From an uncultured Clostridia bacterium (GTDB taxonomy: Bacteria > Bacillota > Clostridia > Christensenellales > Borkfalkiaceae), in assembly GCA_947629675.1 (NCBI GenBank), contig CANREM010000007.1, positions 1 through 64,000 of the forward strand: a stretch of DNA of 64,000 nt, read 5' to 3'. The notes beneath the pieces were generated by a model. The model was given only the letters and a program-made list of their open reading frames with translations. It made no database searches and had not been told where the DNA came from. A program made the position numbers and the translations under genes. Numbering within the stretch: position 1 is the stretch's first letter; every line of letters starts with the position of its first letter. Shown here in pieces: positions 9,801-17,454 of this stretch.

Positions 9801-10400
9801 CTTTTCGAGGCCCTTCTTGTCGAAGATGGCCTTCATCTCGCTATAGTCGATGACGTCGATCTTGGAGACCTCGTGAGAGGTGCGGAAGCCGTCGAAGAAG
9901 CTGAGGAAGGGAACGCTCGAGCGTAGGGTGGAAAGGTGGGCGACGAGGGCGAGGTCCATGACCTCCTGCACCGAACAGCTTGCGAGCATCGCAAAGCCTG
10001 TCTGGCGGCATGCCATGACGTCGGAGTGGTCGCCGAAGATGTTGAGAGAGTGTGCGGCGAGCGCGCGTGCGGAGACATGCATGACCATGGGGAGAAGTTC
10101 GCCCGAGATCTTATACATGTTGGGGATCATGAGGAGAAGCCCCTGCGACGCGGTGTACGTCGTGGTGAGCGCGCCCGCGGTCAATGCGCCGTGGACAGCA
10201 CCTGCTGCGCCGCCTTCGGACTGCATCTCGGTGATGCGCAGCTTCTGTCCCCACATGTTCACCCTGCCCTGTGTCGCCCATTCATCGGCGGATTCCGCCA
10301 TGGGGGACGAGGGGGTGATGGGGTAGATGGCAGCCACTTCCGAGAAGGCATAGGCGACATGCGAGGCGGCGGTATTGCCGTCGATAGTCATCTTTGTCAT
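6861..10400 (-). CDS. nifJ: Pyruvate:ferredoxin (flavodoxin) oxidoreductase, single-chain
   Basis: This 1,179-aa enzyme oxidises pyruvate with CoA to acetyl-CoA and CO2 and reduces ferredoxin, the central step of clostridial fermentation. The N-terminus (AAIYPITPSSPMAE) is the pyruvate-binding domain I. Two 4Fe-4S motifs follow near residues 690-755 (CIQCNFCSFVCP and CMGCGVCADQCPG). The TPP domain starts with GACAGCGETPY near 815, and NTGGQASKSTP lies near the C-terminus. The length matches the homodimeric family. The track start (TTG, 10403) is one codon too early: the ATG at 10400 has GGAGG 7 nt upstream. It is monocistronic with its own promoter and terminator. Confidence 0.97.
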   Translation of the reverse strand: MTKMTIDGNTAASHVAYAFSEVAAIYPITPSSPMAESADEWATQGRVNMWGQKLRITEMQSEGGAAGAVHGALTAGALTTTYTASQGLLLMIPNMYKISGELLPMVMHVSARALAAHSLNIFGDHSDVMACRQTGFAMLASCSVQEVMDLALVAHLSTLRSSVPFLSFFDGFRTSHEVSKIDVIDYSEMKAIFDKKGLEKDVAAFRARALNPEHPVQRGTAQNGDTYFQNRETANGYYQKTPAIVQEMMDEVSALTGRSYHLFDYVGAPDAEEVVVIMGSGAETVEESINKLNAQGKKYGLVKVRLYRPFVADAFVAALPKTAKKVAVLDRTKEPGSLGEPLYLDVCTALLEKGVGGVKVVGGRYGLGSKEFNPSMVLAVYKNLEQKEPKNHFTIGIHEDVTNSSLDFSEKFDAAPAGSTSCKFYGLGSDGTVGANKNSIKIIGDHTDMYAQAYFFYDSKKSGGITVSHLRFGKTPIQSEYLIDAADFIACHNPSYVTRYDMTTDLKKGGAFLLNAPWTTVKELDKNLPAKVKNALAAKKAKLYVIDAIKIAKKLGLGGRTNTILQSAFFLINEQIMPYTDAVDYMKKMAYKSFARKGDAIVQMNYNAIDSAKANLKKIAIPKAWATTTEGAPMHEAASDPYFQKVIAPILSLEGDKLPSSAFNADGTVPTGTTKFEKRGVAVMVPKWVKENCIQCNFCSFVCPHACIRPALVKTGETRPEAFETKPATGIPGYEFRMQVSPLDCMGCGVCADQCPGMRGNKALVMVPFAEVEEVEAKNWDYAVDLPDVDLTSVKMADVKRSQFTPSLFEFSGACAGCGETPYVKVVTQLFGDRMIVANATGCSSIYGGSSPTCPYTKNKQGHGPAWANSLFEDNAEFGYGMNLAYKARRATLAEKVTKLAEMWKEYPECEKILRDWLDNMDDAEGSKASSAALVADLENCRKDCEGEELALVDEILADKDCLVKKSFWIIGGDGWAYDIGYGGLDHVLASGEDVNVLVLDTEVYSNTGGQASKSTPIGAVAKFASAGKRVKKKDLGMIAASYGYVYVAQCAMGADKNQLVKALKEAEAYKGPSLIICYAPCINHGINMTKSQSEEKNAVDCGYWQLYRYNPELAAKGENPFILDSKDPTGDYQAFILGETRYASLKKTQPALADELFKKTEESSKERLAGYKKMAGRE

Positions 10401-10468
10401 CAACTAACCTCCAATAAATATGTTTTCCATGTGATGTGTTGCGGGAAAGGTATCCCCGCACTTTCCTT

Positions 10469-10496
10469 ATTATAATGATTTTTTTTGTAAAGTCAA
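10469..10496 (-). promoter_or_regulatory. Promoter of PFOR
   Basis: On the minus strand, TTGACT (10496-10491) and TATAAT (10474-10469) are spaced by 16 bp with an A8 run between them. The roughly 60-nt leader contains a GCGGG...CCCGC hairpin (about 10441-10459). Confidence 0.75.
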
Positions 10497-10558
10497 CTTC
10501 AATCACGCACAAAATAGGGGGTCTTGCATAAAAATTTCCCCAAAATCTTCACAAAATC

Positions 10559-10587
10559 TTCACAATCGCCTCCTGTTGTGCTATAAT
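10559..10587 (+). promoter_or_regulatory. Promoter predicting a leaderless mRNA
   Basis: TTCACA (10559-10564) and a consensus TATAAT (10582-10587) are separated by 17 bp. Only 6 bases lie between the -10 box and the ATG at 10594, so transcription should start at or within a base of the start codon. No Shine-Dalgarno is available. Confidence 0.7.
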
Positions 10588-10593
10588 CGAGGC

Positions 10594-12033
10594 ATGCAAA
10601 GAAGAACCCGGACCAAACTTTTCGCAACTTTTTCGGCAACTTTTTTCGCTACCGCCCTTCTCCTTGTCCCCGCCCTCGGCGTGCGGGGAAGCGTTTCGGC
10701 GTCCGCAAATTCGGGGATCGCCTATTGGAGCGGCACGGACGGCGTCGGCGTCCTTCCCGGGGAGGAGAACTGTCCCGCCGAAGTCGAAAGGGAGGAACTT
10801 ACCTTCGAGATAAGTTCCCTTCCCGTGACATTCGATTCGCAGGAGCAGTTCGAAAGCTATACTTCCCGCGTCACGGCGGAATATACCCTCTTCAATCCGA
10901 CGGACGGGGAACTGAGTGTGCGGCTGATGTTCCCCTTCGGGGCGGCTCCCGAGTACCTCCGCTACTTTTCTTCCGAAACGGAGGAGTGGACGCAGCTCGA
11001 CGATTCTGCCCGCTACTTTGTGACGGTGAACGGGGAAAGGGCGGAGACGCAGCTCCGCCACACCTACGCCCATTCCTCTCTCGCCCTTCCGGGCACAGCG
11101 GCAAAAGACGGCTTTTTCCATGCGGACACACAGGTGAGAACATACAGCTATGAAGTGACGGATGACGAAAAAGGAGGGGACCATGTCCTTGAAGCGGTCC
11201 TCACATACAACCCTGACCGCACGAAGATCATGCTGGACGAATGGGACGGATGCTACCTCGAAAACGGCGACCTCGTCGTGCGGTTTGCCCTCGGCGGAAA
11301 GACGCCCTGCTTCTACGCCGCGGGGGACGCGCCGACGGTGAAGCAAAAGCGCGTCGTGCGCAAGGGGGGATACGGGAGCGGACCGGAGATCGTCGCAGGC
11401 GCGACCGTAAAGGAAGATGTCGCCTCCGCAATCTTTTCCGCATGGGCGGAGAGCTATCGCATCGAGGGGGTGGAAGCAAACGATTGGATGAGCATATGTG
11501 CCGCCTTTCTCGGAAACGAAGAGGAGAGCGTACACGGTGTCATCTACCGTGTGCCCGCATCCATCGAGGCGCGCGACCTCATGCGCTGGCTCGCATATAC
11601 CGTCGTCATCCCCGCAAAGGGGAGCGTAAAAAACACGGTCACCGCGCCCCTCTATCCCGACATCTCGGGGAGGAGCTACCGCTTTAGCTACCTTCTCTCT
11701 CCCGCGCGGAGCTGGGCCTCCTTCGGCAGTTTGTCGATGAAGATCTCGACGGACTATTCCGTGGAAGATTGCTCTCTCGATTTGACAAAGGAGGACGGAG
11801 GTTATACCCATGTCCGTGAGGGACTGCCCATCGACGAGCTGAGATTCACTATTTACGGGGAGAGCTTCGGCGGGGGCGAAGGGCAAGGTTCCCCGCAGGG
11901 CATCCTCATCGTGGTCTGCCTCGTCGTGATCCCCTTGGCGGGGATGCTCACCGTCGGGCTGACATTCGGGATATATTTCGGCGTCCGCGCAAGCAAACGC
12001 CGCAAGGCACGAAGGGAGCAAAACAGCAAGTGA
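10594..12033 (+). CDS. Unknown signal-peptide protein with C-terminal membrane anchor
   Basis: This 479-aa protein starts MQRRTRTKLFATF with a hydrophobic signal segment (about 8-34). A large extracytoplasmic region of beta-rich character follows (for example VTAEYTLFNPTDGELSVRLMF, about residue 85, resembling an immunoglobulin-like or vault-inter-alpha-trypsin-type fold). A single hydrophobic helix lies near the C-terminus (about 433-461) before a basic tail KRRKARREQNSK. Type I membrane topology is likely. I chose ATG 10594 because the track's TTG (10576) lies upstream of the predicted transcription start. The gene is flanked by its own promoter and terminator. No specific family is recognised. 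Confidence 0.8.
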   Translation: MQRRTRTKLFATFSATFFATALLLVPALGVRGSVSASANSGIAYWSGTDGVGVLPGEENCPAEVEREELTFEISSLPVTFDSQEQFESYTSRVTAEYTLFNPTDGELSVRLMFPFGAAPEYLRYFSSETEEWTQLDDSARYFVTVNGERAETQLRHTYAHSSLALPGTAAKDGFFHADTQVRTYSYEVTDDEKGGDHVLEAVLTYNPDRTKIMLDEWDGCYLENGDLVVRFALGGKTPCFYAAGDAPTVKQKRVVRKGGYGSGPEIVAGATVKEDVASAIFSAWAESYRIEGVEANDWMSICAAFLGNEEESVHGVIYRVPASIEARDLMRWLAYTVVIPAKGSVKNTVTAPLYPDISGRSYRFSYLLSPARSWASFGSLSMKISTDYSVEDCSLDLTKEDGGYTHVREGLPIDELRFTIYGESFGGGEGQGSPQGILIVVCLVVIPLAGMLTVGLTFGIYFGVRASKRRKARREQNSK

Positions 12034-12044
12034 TATGCGGTTTC

Positions 12045-12087
12045 CCGCCGCCCGCGCAGCAAACCTGCGGGCGGCGGTACTTTTTAT
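12045..12087 (+). terminator. Terminator after the 479-aa membrane protein
   Basis: CCGCCGCCCGC pairs with GCGGGCGGCGG (12045-12077), followed by TACTTTTTAT. Confidence 0.85.
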
Positions 12088-12124
12088 ATGTGACAAAATT
12101 TTTGCGAAAATCCCCCCTTTTTCA

Positions 12125-12153
12125 TTGTAAAAGACGGAAAGTTTTGGTATAAT
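12125..12153 (+). promoter_or_regulatory. Promoter of the ecfA1-ecfA2-ecfT-truA operon
   Basis: TTGTAA (12125-12130), 17 bp, then TATAAT (12148-12153). The track's ATG at 12152 lies inside this -10 box, which rules it out as the translation start. Confidence 0.75.
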
Positions 12154-12187
12154 GAACGGGATATACAGAGGAAAAGCGGGAGAGCAA

Positions 12188-13033
12188 ATGCACGCCATTT
12201 CATTTGAGAACGTCGATTTCGCCTACTCGGAAGAGGGGAAGAAGGAGTTCTGCATCAAGGGATTGAATTTCGCCGTGGAAGAGGGGGAGTTTGTCGCCGT
12301 TCTCGGGCACAACGGGAGCGGGAAATCAACGCTCGCCCGTCTTTCCAACGGCATTTTGGTCCCCGACGGCGGCAAGATCACCGCTTTTGACACCCCGCTC
12401 GACGATAAGCATCTCTTCGATGTGAGGAAGCAGGTGGGTGTCGTCTTTCAGAATCCCGACAACCAGACGGTCGCCTCCATCGTCGAGGACGACGTCGCAT
12501 TCGGCGCGGAGAACGTCGCCCTCCCCCGCGAGGAGATCGGCCGCCGCATCGACTTTGCCCTGCAAGCCGTCGGGATGGAGGAGTACCGCCATGCGACGGT
12601 CGCAAGGCTCTCGGGCGGGCAGAAACAGCGCGTCGCCATCGCGGGCGTCCTCGCCTTGAAACCCCGCCTCATGATCTTCGACGAGGCGACCGCCATGCTC
12701 GACCCCAGGGGAAGAAGGGAGATCGCCGCCGTTGCGAAACGGCTCAACGAGGAGGAGAAGATCACCGTCATCCTCATCACCCACTTCATGGAGGAGGCCC
12801 TCCTTGCCGACCGCGCCATCGTGATGAACAAAGGGGAGATCGTGATGGAGGGCGCGCCGAAGGACATCTTCGCCCGCCACGAGGAGCTTTTGACCTACAA
12901 TCTCACGCTTCCGCGCATCGGGATCATCTGCAAGAGGCTGCGCGAGGGGGGCATGTCCGTGACAGACACCCTCGATACCGATTTGCTCGCGGATGAGATC
13001 GCACGCGAACTCAAGGGGGGAACTGCCTCATGA
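12188..13033 (+). CDS. ecfA1: Energy-coupling factor transporter ATPase EcfA1
   Basis: This 281-aa ABC ATPase energises ECF vitamin/metal importers together with EcfA2 and EcfT. It shows Walker A GHNGSGKST, Q-loop VFQNPDNQ, signature LSGGQKQR, Walker B LMIFDEATAMLDP and H-loop ITHFMEEA. The start is the ATG at 12188, after GGGAGAG; the track's ATG overlaps the -10 promoter element. The stop overlaps the next start (ATGA), so translation is coupled. No substrate-binding S component lies nearby, as expected for group II modules that share one energising module. Confidence 0.95.
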   Translation: MHAISFENVDFAYSEEGKKEFCIKGLNFAVEEGEFVAVLGHNGSGKSTLARLSNGILVPDGGKITAFDTPLDDKHLFDVRKQVGVVFQNPDNQTVASIVEDDVAFGAENVALPREEIGRRIDFALQAVGMEEYRHATVARLSGGQKQRVAIAGVLALKPRLMIFDEATAMLDPRGRREIAAVAKRLNEEEKITVILITHFMEEALLADRAIVMNKGEIVMEGAPKDIFARHEELLTYNLTLPRIGIICKRLREGGMSVTDTLDTDLLADEIARELKGGTAS

Positions 13034-13959
13034 GGATCGTCTGCGAGAATCTGTCCTATACCTACAATGCGGCCTCGCCCTTCGCGGTGAGAGCCTTGGA
13101 TGGCGTCTCTCTCACCATCGAGGAGGGGGAATTTTTCGGCATCATCGGGCACACGGGGAGCGGGAAATCCACCTTCGTGCAGCACCTGAACGCCCTCTTG
13201 CGCGTGCCTTCCTCCCTCAAAAAATACAAGCCCAAGAAGCTCAAGAAGGGGGAAGTTCCTCCCCCCGCACCCGTCCTTCAGGTGGGGGAATACGACCTCA
13301 CGAATAAAAAGACGGACTTCTTTGCCCTCAGAAAGAGGGTGGGCATGGTCTTTCAATATCCCGAACATCAGCTCTTTGCGGAGACGGTGGAAAAGGACGT
13401 CGCCTTCGGCCTCAAGAACTTCTTGAAGAAGGGGGAAAAGCTCTCGGACGAGGAGAGAAAGGCGGCCGTTTCGGACGCACTCAAAACGGTCGGCCTCGAC
13501 TATGACGAGATCGCTTCGAAGTCTCCCTTCGACCTCTCGGGCGGGCAAAAGAGGCGCGTCGCCATCGCGGGGGTCATCGTGACAAAGCCCGAGATCCTCG
13601 TCCTCGACGAGCCTGCCGCCGGCCTCGACCCCTTGGGGAAACAGGAGATCATGCAGCTTTTGCACCGCATCCACGGGGATTGGTGCAAGACGGTGGTCAT
13701 CGTCTCCCACGATATGGACGAGATCGCCGAACACTGCACGCGTGCGGCTGTCTTTTCGGAGGGGAAGGTGGTCATGTGCGCCCCGCCGAAGGAGCTGTTC
13801 CGTGAGGCGGAGACCCTTCTCTCCCTCGGCCTCGACATCCCGCTCACCGCAAAGCTTTGCCGCGCCCTCAAGGAGCGCGGGATCGACATTGATTGCGACT
13901 ACACCTTGGAGGACTTCACGGCCAAGGTCCTCGCTTTGAAGGGAGGGGACGGGGCATGA
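13030..13959 (+). CDS. ecfA2: Energy-coupling factor transporter ATPase EcfA2
   Basis: This 309-aa partner ATPase has Walker A GHTGSGKST, Q-loop VFQYPEHQ, signature LSGGQKRR, Walker B ILVLDEPAAGLDP and H-loop VSHDMDE. A Lys/Pro-rich insertion (YKPKKLKKGEVPPPAP, residues about 66-82) after Walker A is longer than usual. The start overlaps ecfA1 by 4 bases and the stop overlaps ecfT by 4 bases, giving a translationally coupled trio. Confidence 0.95.
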   Translation: MRIVCENLSYTYNAASPFAVRALDGVSLTIEEGEFFGIIGHTGSGKSTFVQHLNALLRVPSSLKKYKPKKLKKGEVPPPAPVLQVGEYDLTNKKTDFFALRKRVGMVFQYPEHQLFAETVEKDVAFGLKNFLKKGEKLSDEERKAAVSDALKTVGLDYDEIASKSPFDLSGGQKRRVAIAGVIVTKPEILVLDEPAAGLDPLGKQEIMQLLHRIHGDWCKTVVIVSHDMDEIAEHCTRAAVFSEGKVVMCAPPKELFREAETLLSLGLDIPLTAKLCRALKERGIDIDCDYTLEDFTAKVLALKGGDGA

Positions 13960-14765
13960 AAGAAGTCTCCTTTGGACAATATTATCCCGTCGATTCCTTC
14001 GTCCACCGCATGGATCCGCGGCTGAAGATCGTCTTTCTCATCGGGTTCATCGTCGCCATCTTCGTCGCGAACAGCTTCTACGGGCTCATCGCGTGTACGG
14101 GGGTCCTCATCCTCATCATCGCCTTCTCGCGTGTGCCCTTTGTAAAAATATTAAAGGCGGTGCGCGGCGTCCTCTTTCTCGTCATCTTTACTGCGGTCAT
14201 CAACATCCTCTTCCACGGCGGAGAGCACGTCTATTGGAAGTGGAAGATCTTCACCGTCACGCGGGAGGGGATCATCTTTTCCGCCTACCTCATTCTGCGC
14301 CTTGTGCTGCTCGTCGTCTGTTCCTCCATGCTCACCTACACGACGACGCCCGTCTCTCTCACCGACGGCATCGAGAGCCTGCTCACCCCCCTGAAATGGG
14401 TGCATTTCCCCGTGCATGCCCTCGCCCTCATCATGAGCATCGCCCTGCGCTTCATCCCCATCCTCATGGAGGAGACGGAGCGCATCAAGAATGCCCAGAA
14501 GGCGCGGGGAGCGGACTTCGAAAGCGGGGGGCTCATCAAGCGCATCAGGGCGTTCATTCCCATTCTGGTGCCCCTTCTCATCTCTGCATTGAGGAAGGCG
14601 GAGGAACTCGGCGACGCCATGGACGCCCGCTGCTACGGTGGGAAGAAACGCACCAAATATAAGAAACTGCGCTTTACCTGGCGCGACCTTGTGGGATTTC
14701 TGACGCTCGCCCTTCTCATTACGGGCGTCGCACTTCTGAGAGTTTATGTGGGGGACATCGTATGA
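13956..14765 (+). CDS. ecfT: Energy-coupling factor transmembrane protein EcfT
   Basis: This 269-aa membrane scaffold couples EcfA1/A2 to S components. Several hydrophobic helices fill the N-terminal half. The two coupling-helix Ala-Arg motifs are visible as AQKARGADFE and AMDARCYGG. The start is the ATG at 13956 in an ATGA overlap with ecfA2; the earlier start in the track (13893) adds an Arg/Gly-rich, non-homologous stretch. The stop overlaps truA (ATGA). Confidence 0.94.
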   Translation: MKEVSFGQYYPVDSFVHRMDPRLKIVFLIGFIVAIFVANSFYGLIACTGVLILIIAFSRVPFVKILKAVRGVLFLVIFTAVINILFHGGEHVYWKWKIFTVTREGIIFSAYLILRLVLLVVCSSMLTYTTTPVSLTDGIESLLTPLKWVHFPVHALALIMSIALRFIPILMEETERIKNAQKARGADFESGGLIKRIRAFIPILVPLLISALRKAEELGDAMDARCYGGKKRTKYKKLRFTWRDLVGFLTLALLITGVALLRVYVGDIV

Positions 14766-15535
14766 GATACGCCCTGCTCATCCAATATGACGGCACCTTC
14801 TTTTCGGGCTGGCAGCTGCAAAAAAAGGGGGAACGCACCGTGCAGGGGGAAATGGAACGGGCGGCGGCGGAAATTTTTTCCGTCCCCACGCGGGTGACCG
14901 CGAGCGGCAGAACGGACGCGGGTGTGCATGCAAGGGGGCAGGTCTGCACCTTCGACGCCGCGACCACCGTTCCGACGGAGAAACTTCCCGCATGTTTCAA
15001 CTGTCACCTTCCGCCCGATGTGCGCGTCCTCGCCGGCAATGCCGTTCCCGCGGACTTCGACTGCACGCGGCACGCGAAGAAAAAGACCTACCTCTACCGC
15101 GCATACTTTGCGCCCTGCGAGCTGCCCCTTTGCTCCCGCTATGCGTCTCGCCTGAAGGCGAAGCCGGACGAGGACAGGATGCGGGAGGCGGCCGCCCTCC
15201 TTTGCGGCGTGCATGACTTCAAGGCGTTCTCCTCTTCCGGCTCTTCCGCAAAGACCACCGTGCGCGAAATTTACGAAATTAAAGTGCGCGTGACGCAAAA
15301 CGGGCATACCATGTACGAGGTCGAGGTCACGGGAAACGGTTTTTTATACAACATGGTGCGCATCATCGCGGGCGAGCTTTTCGCCGTCGGATGCGGAAAA
15401 CCGACGCAGAATATTGTGCAGGCATTTGAGACGGGAAAGCGAACTTTTCTTGCAAAGACGATGCCCGCCGCAGGGCTGACGCTTCAAAATGTGGATTACG
15501 GCATCCCGCTCTTTTCGGATGCCGGGGAGGAATAA
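14762..15535 (+). CDS. truA: tRNA pseudouridine(38-40) synthase TruA
   Basis: This 257-aa enzyme isomerises U38-U40 in the tRNA anticodon stem. The catalytic Asp is residue 52 in SGRTDAGVHARGQV. YLYRAYF and GFLYNMVRIIAGELFAVG match the family's conserved C-terminal strands. It overlaps ecfT by 4 bases, reproducing the common Firmicutes order ecfA1-ecfA2-ecfT-truA. The usual rplQ upstream and rplM-rpsI downstream are absent. Confidence 0.96.
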   Translation: MRYALLIQYDGTFFSGWQLQKKGERTVQGEMERAAAEIFSVPTRVTASGRTDAGVHARGQVCTFDAATTVPTEKLPACFNCHLPPDVRVLAGNAVPADFDCTRHAKKKTYLYRAYFAPCELPLCSRYASRLKAKPDEDRMREAAALLCGVHDFKAFSSSGSSAKTTVREIYEIKVRVTQNGHTMYEVEVTGNGFLYNMVRIIAGELFAVGCGKPTQNIVQAFETGKRTFLAKTMPAAGLTLQNVDYGIPLFSDAGEE

Positions 15536-16543
15536 ATGGAATTTTTCGAATGGATGGGGATCGCACAGGGGATCGCGAGCTTTATCATCGGGATGGCGGT
15601 CAAGGAGGAATCCCTCGGGATCGCAAAGCGCGATGCAAGGATCGGCATCATCGTCGGGCTTTCGGCGGGGGCCGCGCTCTTCGCGCTCTGCCTCATTTTA
15701 GGCGGCTTCGGGCTATATAAGATGGCAAAGAACAAGGGGAAGAAGTATCGCTTCCTCGCCTTCATCCCCTTTGCGAACACCTTCTACGCGGGCTATGTCG
15801 CGGGGGAAACACGGGTATTCGGTCAGAAGATGAAGCGGATGGGGCTGTATGCCATGCTCGCCGAGATCGTCTATGTCGCTTTGAACGTCCTCATCCTCGT
15901 TGCCGACATCCTCATGATCAACTACTATCAAGAGATCGAGGTCACATCCTCCTATGACCCGGATTATCACTATATGACGTACGGCCCTACGTTTACGAGT
16001 GTTCCGTCCTCCCTCCGCTGGCTGTATACCGCCACCTATGCGAACAGCGGCTTCGGCTGGGCATATATCCTCAACTATGTTTTCTTTATCGTCTATGTCC
16101 TCTTCCTCGGCATTACGCTCAACGCACTCTTCAGGCAGTACGCCCCCCGCGGATATATCGGATATGTTCTGCTCTGCATCCTCTTCCCCGTGCGCGGTTT
16201 TGTATTCTTCGCGCTCCGCAACCGCGCACCCGTCGATTACGACGAATATATGCGCCGCCGCATGGAGGAGTATGCCCGCCGCCAGCAGCAGTACGGCCCC
16301 TATGGCCCCTATGGGCAAGGCCCTTACGGCCCCTACGGACAGGGACCCTACAATCAACCGCCCTATAATAACGGCCAACCGCCGTACAGTAGCGGCCAGC
16401 CGACCTACGGGCCGCAACAGGGGGAACCCTTCTCCGATTTCGGCGGTGCCGCGAACGGACAAAACGGCCAAGGCGGCCAAAGCAACGGGCAGGGCAACGG
16501 CCCGACCCCGCCGCCCGACGACGACCCCTTCAGCGACTTCTGA
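15536..16543 (+). CDS. Unknown multi-pass membrane protein with Pro/Gly/Tyr/Gln-rich tail
   Basis: This 335-aa protein starts directly after the truA stop with GGGGAGG upstream. Hydrophobic helices lie at about 35-60, 105-128 and 175-225. The cytoplasm-like linker RRRMEEYARRQQQ leads into a low-complexity tail of PYG repeats (YGPYGPYGQGPYGPYGQ) and Gln/Asn/Gly runs ending DDDPFSDF. FSDF occurs twice (about 300 and at the very C-terminus), which may be a short binding motif. It is the last gene of the ecf-truA operon. The family is not recognised. Confidence 0.78.
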   Translation: MEFFEWMGIAQGIASFIIGMAVKEESLGIAKRDARIGIIVGLSAGAALFALCLILGGFGLYKMAKNKGKKYRFLAFIPFANTFYAGYVAGETRVFGQKMKRMGLYAMLAEIVYVALNVLILVADILMINYYQEIEVTSSYDPDYHYMTYGPTFTSVPSSLRWLYTATYANSGFGWAYILNYVFFIVYVLFLGITLNALFRQYAPRGYIGYVLLCILFPVRGFVFFALRNRAPVDYDEYMRRRMEEYARRQQQYGPYGPYGQGPYGPYGQGPYNQPPYNNGQPPYSSGQPTYGPQQGEPFSDFGGAANGQNGQGGQSNGQGNGPTPPPDDDPFSDF

Positions 16544-16562
16544 AAAACGAAGCAAAAATCAA

Positions 16563-16590
16563 AAAAAACCACCGCTTCGGTGGTTTTTTG
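16563..16590 (+). terminator. Terminator of the ecf-truA operon (twin copy 1)
   Basis: AAAAAACCACCG (16563-16574) pairs with CGGTGGTTTTTT (16578-16589). The A-rich and T-rich arms make it usable from both strands. A copy with one base change lies at 17403-17430. Confidence 0.9.
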
Positions 16591-16609
16591 CATGTATTAG
16601 GAGAATGAT

Positions 16610-17053
16610 TTAATTTTCTCTTCCGATGAGGAAATCGACGGAACAACCGAAGAAATCGGCAAGCCGGATGAGGCTATCCACGGAGGGGACCGCCTTCCCG
16701 CTCAGCCAGCGATAGACCACAGACCCCGATACGGGCAGGTCCTTTTCGAGGCGGTACTGCGAGACGCCGAAGAGCTTCATCACTTCGCGAAGGCGAGGAG
16801 CGAAGGGTGGAACGGGGCGAAAATCCGCAGACTTGGAGGGGAGGTCGGTGCGGCCGAGGAGATAGTCGGCGGAACAATGAAAGCGTTCGAGCATCAGATA
16901 GAATACCCGCGTAGACGGAAGGAACGCACCGCGCTTGCACTCCGAGATCGTGGAGAGCGCGACGCCCAGCTCCGAGGCGAGCTTCGGACAGTTCAACCCC
17001 TCGTCCTTCATGAACTCTTTGAGCCGTTCGGAAAAATTCGACAAATTATCCAT
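16610..17053 (-). CDS. Double-HTH (Xre-type) transcriptional regulator
   Basis: This 147-aa protein consists of two tandem Xre/Cro-like helix-turn-helix domains. The first is at about residues 6-66 (KLASELGVALSTISECKRG ending in CSADYLLGRTD). The second is at about 84-145 (YRLEKDLPVSGSVVYRWLSG ending in CSVDFLIGREN). The repeated C-terminal CSxDFLIGR-type motif is typical of clostridial single-HTH Xre proteins, so this looks like an internal duplication. It is transcribed divergently from the 70-aa ORF. No clear Shine-Dalgarno is close to the ATG. Confidence 0.87.
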   Translation of the reverse strand: MDNLSNFSERLKEFMKDEGLNCPKLASELGVALSTISECKRGAFLPSTRVFYLMLERFHCSADYLLGRTDLPSKSADFRPVPPFAPRLREVMKLFGVSQYRLEKDLPVSGSVVYRWLSGKAVPSVDSLIRLADFFGCSVDFLIGREN

Positions 17054-17105
17054 AACAAAGACAAATTCCTACAAAATATTATGCTCTCTTCGTCGATGGG
17101 ATGAC

Positions 17106-17134
17106 TTGCAACTTCGACGGAAAGATGATATAAT
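17106..17134 (+). promoter_or_regulatory. Promoter of the 70-aa ORF
   Basis: TTGCAA (17106-17111), 17 bp, TATAAT (17129-17134). Confidence 0.75.
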
Positions 17135-17148
17135 CAAGGTACACAAAG

Positions 17149-17158
17149 GGTGCGCACC
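17149..17158. promoter_or_regulatory. Operator-like palindrome GGTGCGCACC
   Basis: A perfect 10-bp palindrome lies just downstream of the predicted transcription start, between the divergent Xre regulator and the 70-aa ORF. It is a candidate binding site for the regulator. Confidence 0.35.
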
Positions 17159-17186
17159 TTAGTGAAACACGCAAGGGAGAACAAGT

Positions 17187-17399
17187 ATGGACAAAAAGCA
17201 AGAAGAACAAACAAAAGAAAAAGCGGCAATGCAATTTGCCGCATGTGAAAAGCAGTTTCAAGGCAGGAGCCTGCTCGAAGAGATCGCGCCGATCCTGCCC
17301 GATTACTTTTTTGCGAAAGAGATCGACATGAAAGAGGACGCGATCGAAATGCGATTTTTCAACGGGCAGACCTTCCTCTTAAAGGCAGAAAAAGCGTAA
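17187..17399 (+). CDS. Small acidic protein of unknown function (70 aa)
   Basis: The protein is Lys/Glu/Gln-rich at the N-terminus (MDKKQEEQTKEKAA) and ends in a more hydrophobic part with a beta-strand-like EMRFFNGQTFLL. It has a good promoter, a GGGAG ribosome-binding site about 8 nt before ATG, and a terminator right after the stop, so expression is well supported despite its size. There is no signal peptide or membrane segment. It is divergent from the double-HTH regulator and a possible target of it. The family is not recognised. Confidence 0.75.
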   Translation: MDKKQEEQTKEKAAMQFAACEKQFQGRSLLEEIAPILPDYFFAKEIDMKEDAIEMRFFNGQTFLLKAEKA

Positions 17400-17402
17400 A
17401 AG

Positions 17403-17430
17403 AAAAAACCACCGCCTCGGTGGTTTTTTG
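17403..17430 (+). terminator. Terminator of the 70-aa ORF (twin copy 2)
   Basis: AAAAAACCACCG (17403-17414) pairs with CGGTGGTTTTTT (17418-17429). It is nearly identical to the terminator at 16563-16590. Confidence 0.9.
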
Positions 17431-17454
17431 CGTATATGGGCTAACCGCGTCATC

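Noticed and set aside
6858-9926. 1,022-aa ORF antisense to PFOR
   Set aside because: The opposite frame encodes canonical PFOR motifs; the translation is Gly/Asp/Val/Leu-rich with no domain.
12152-12190. ATG at 12152 as the ecfA1 start
   Set aside because: It lies inside the TATAAT -10 box; ATG 12188 has a ribosome-binding site and matches the family N-terminus.
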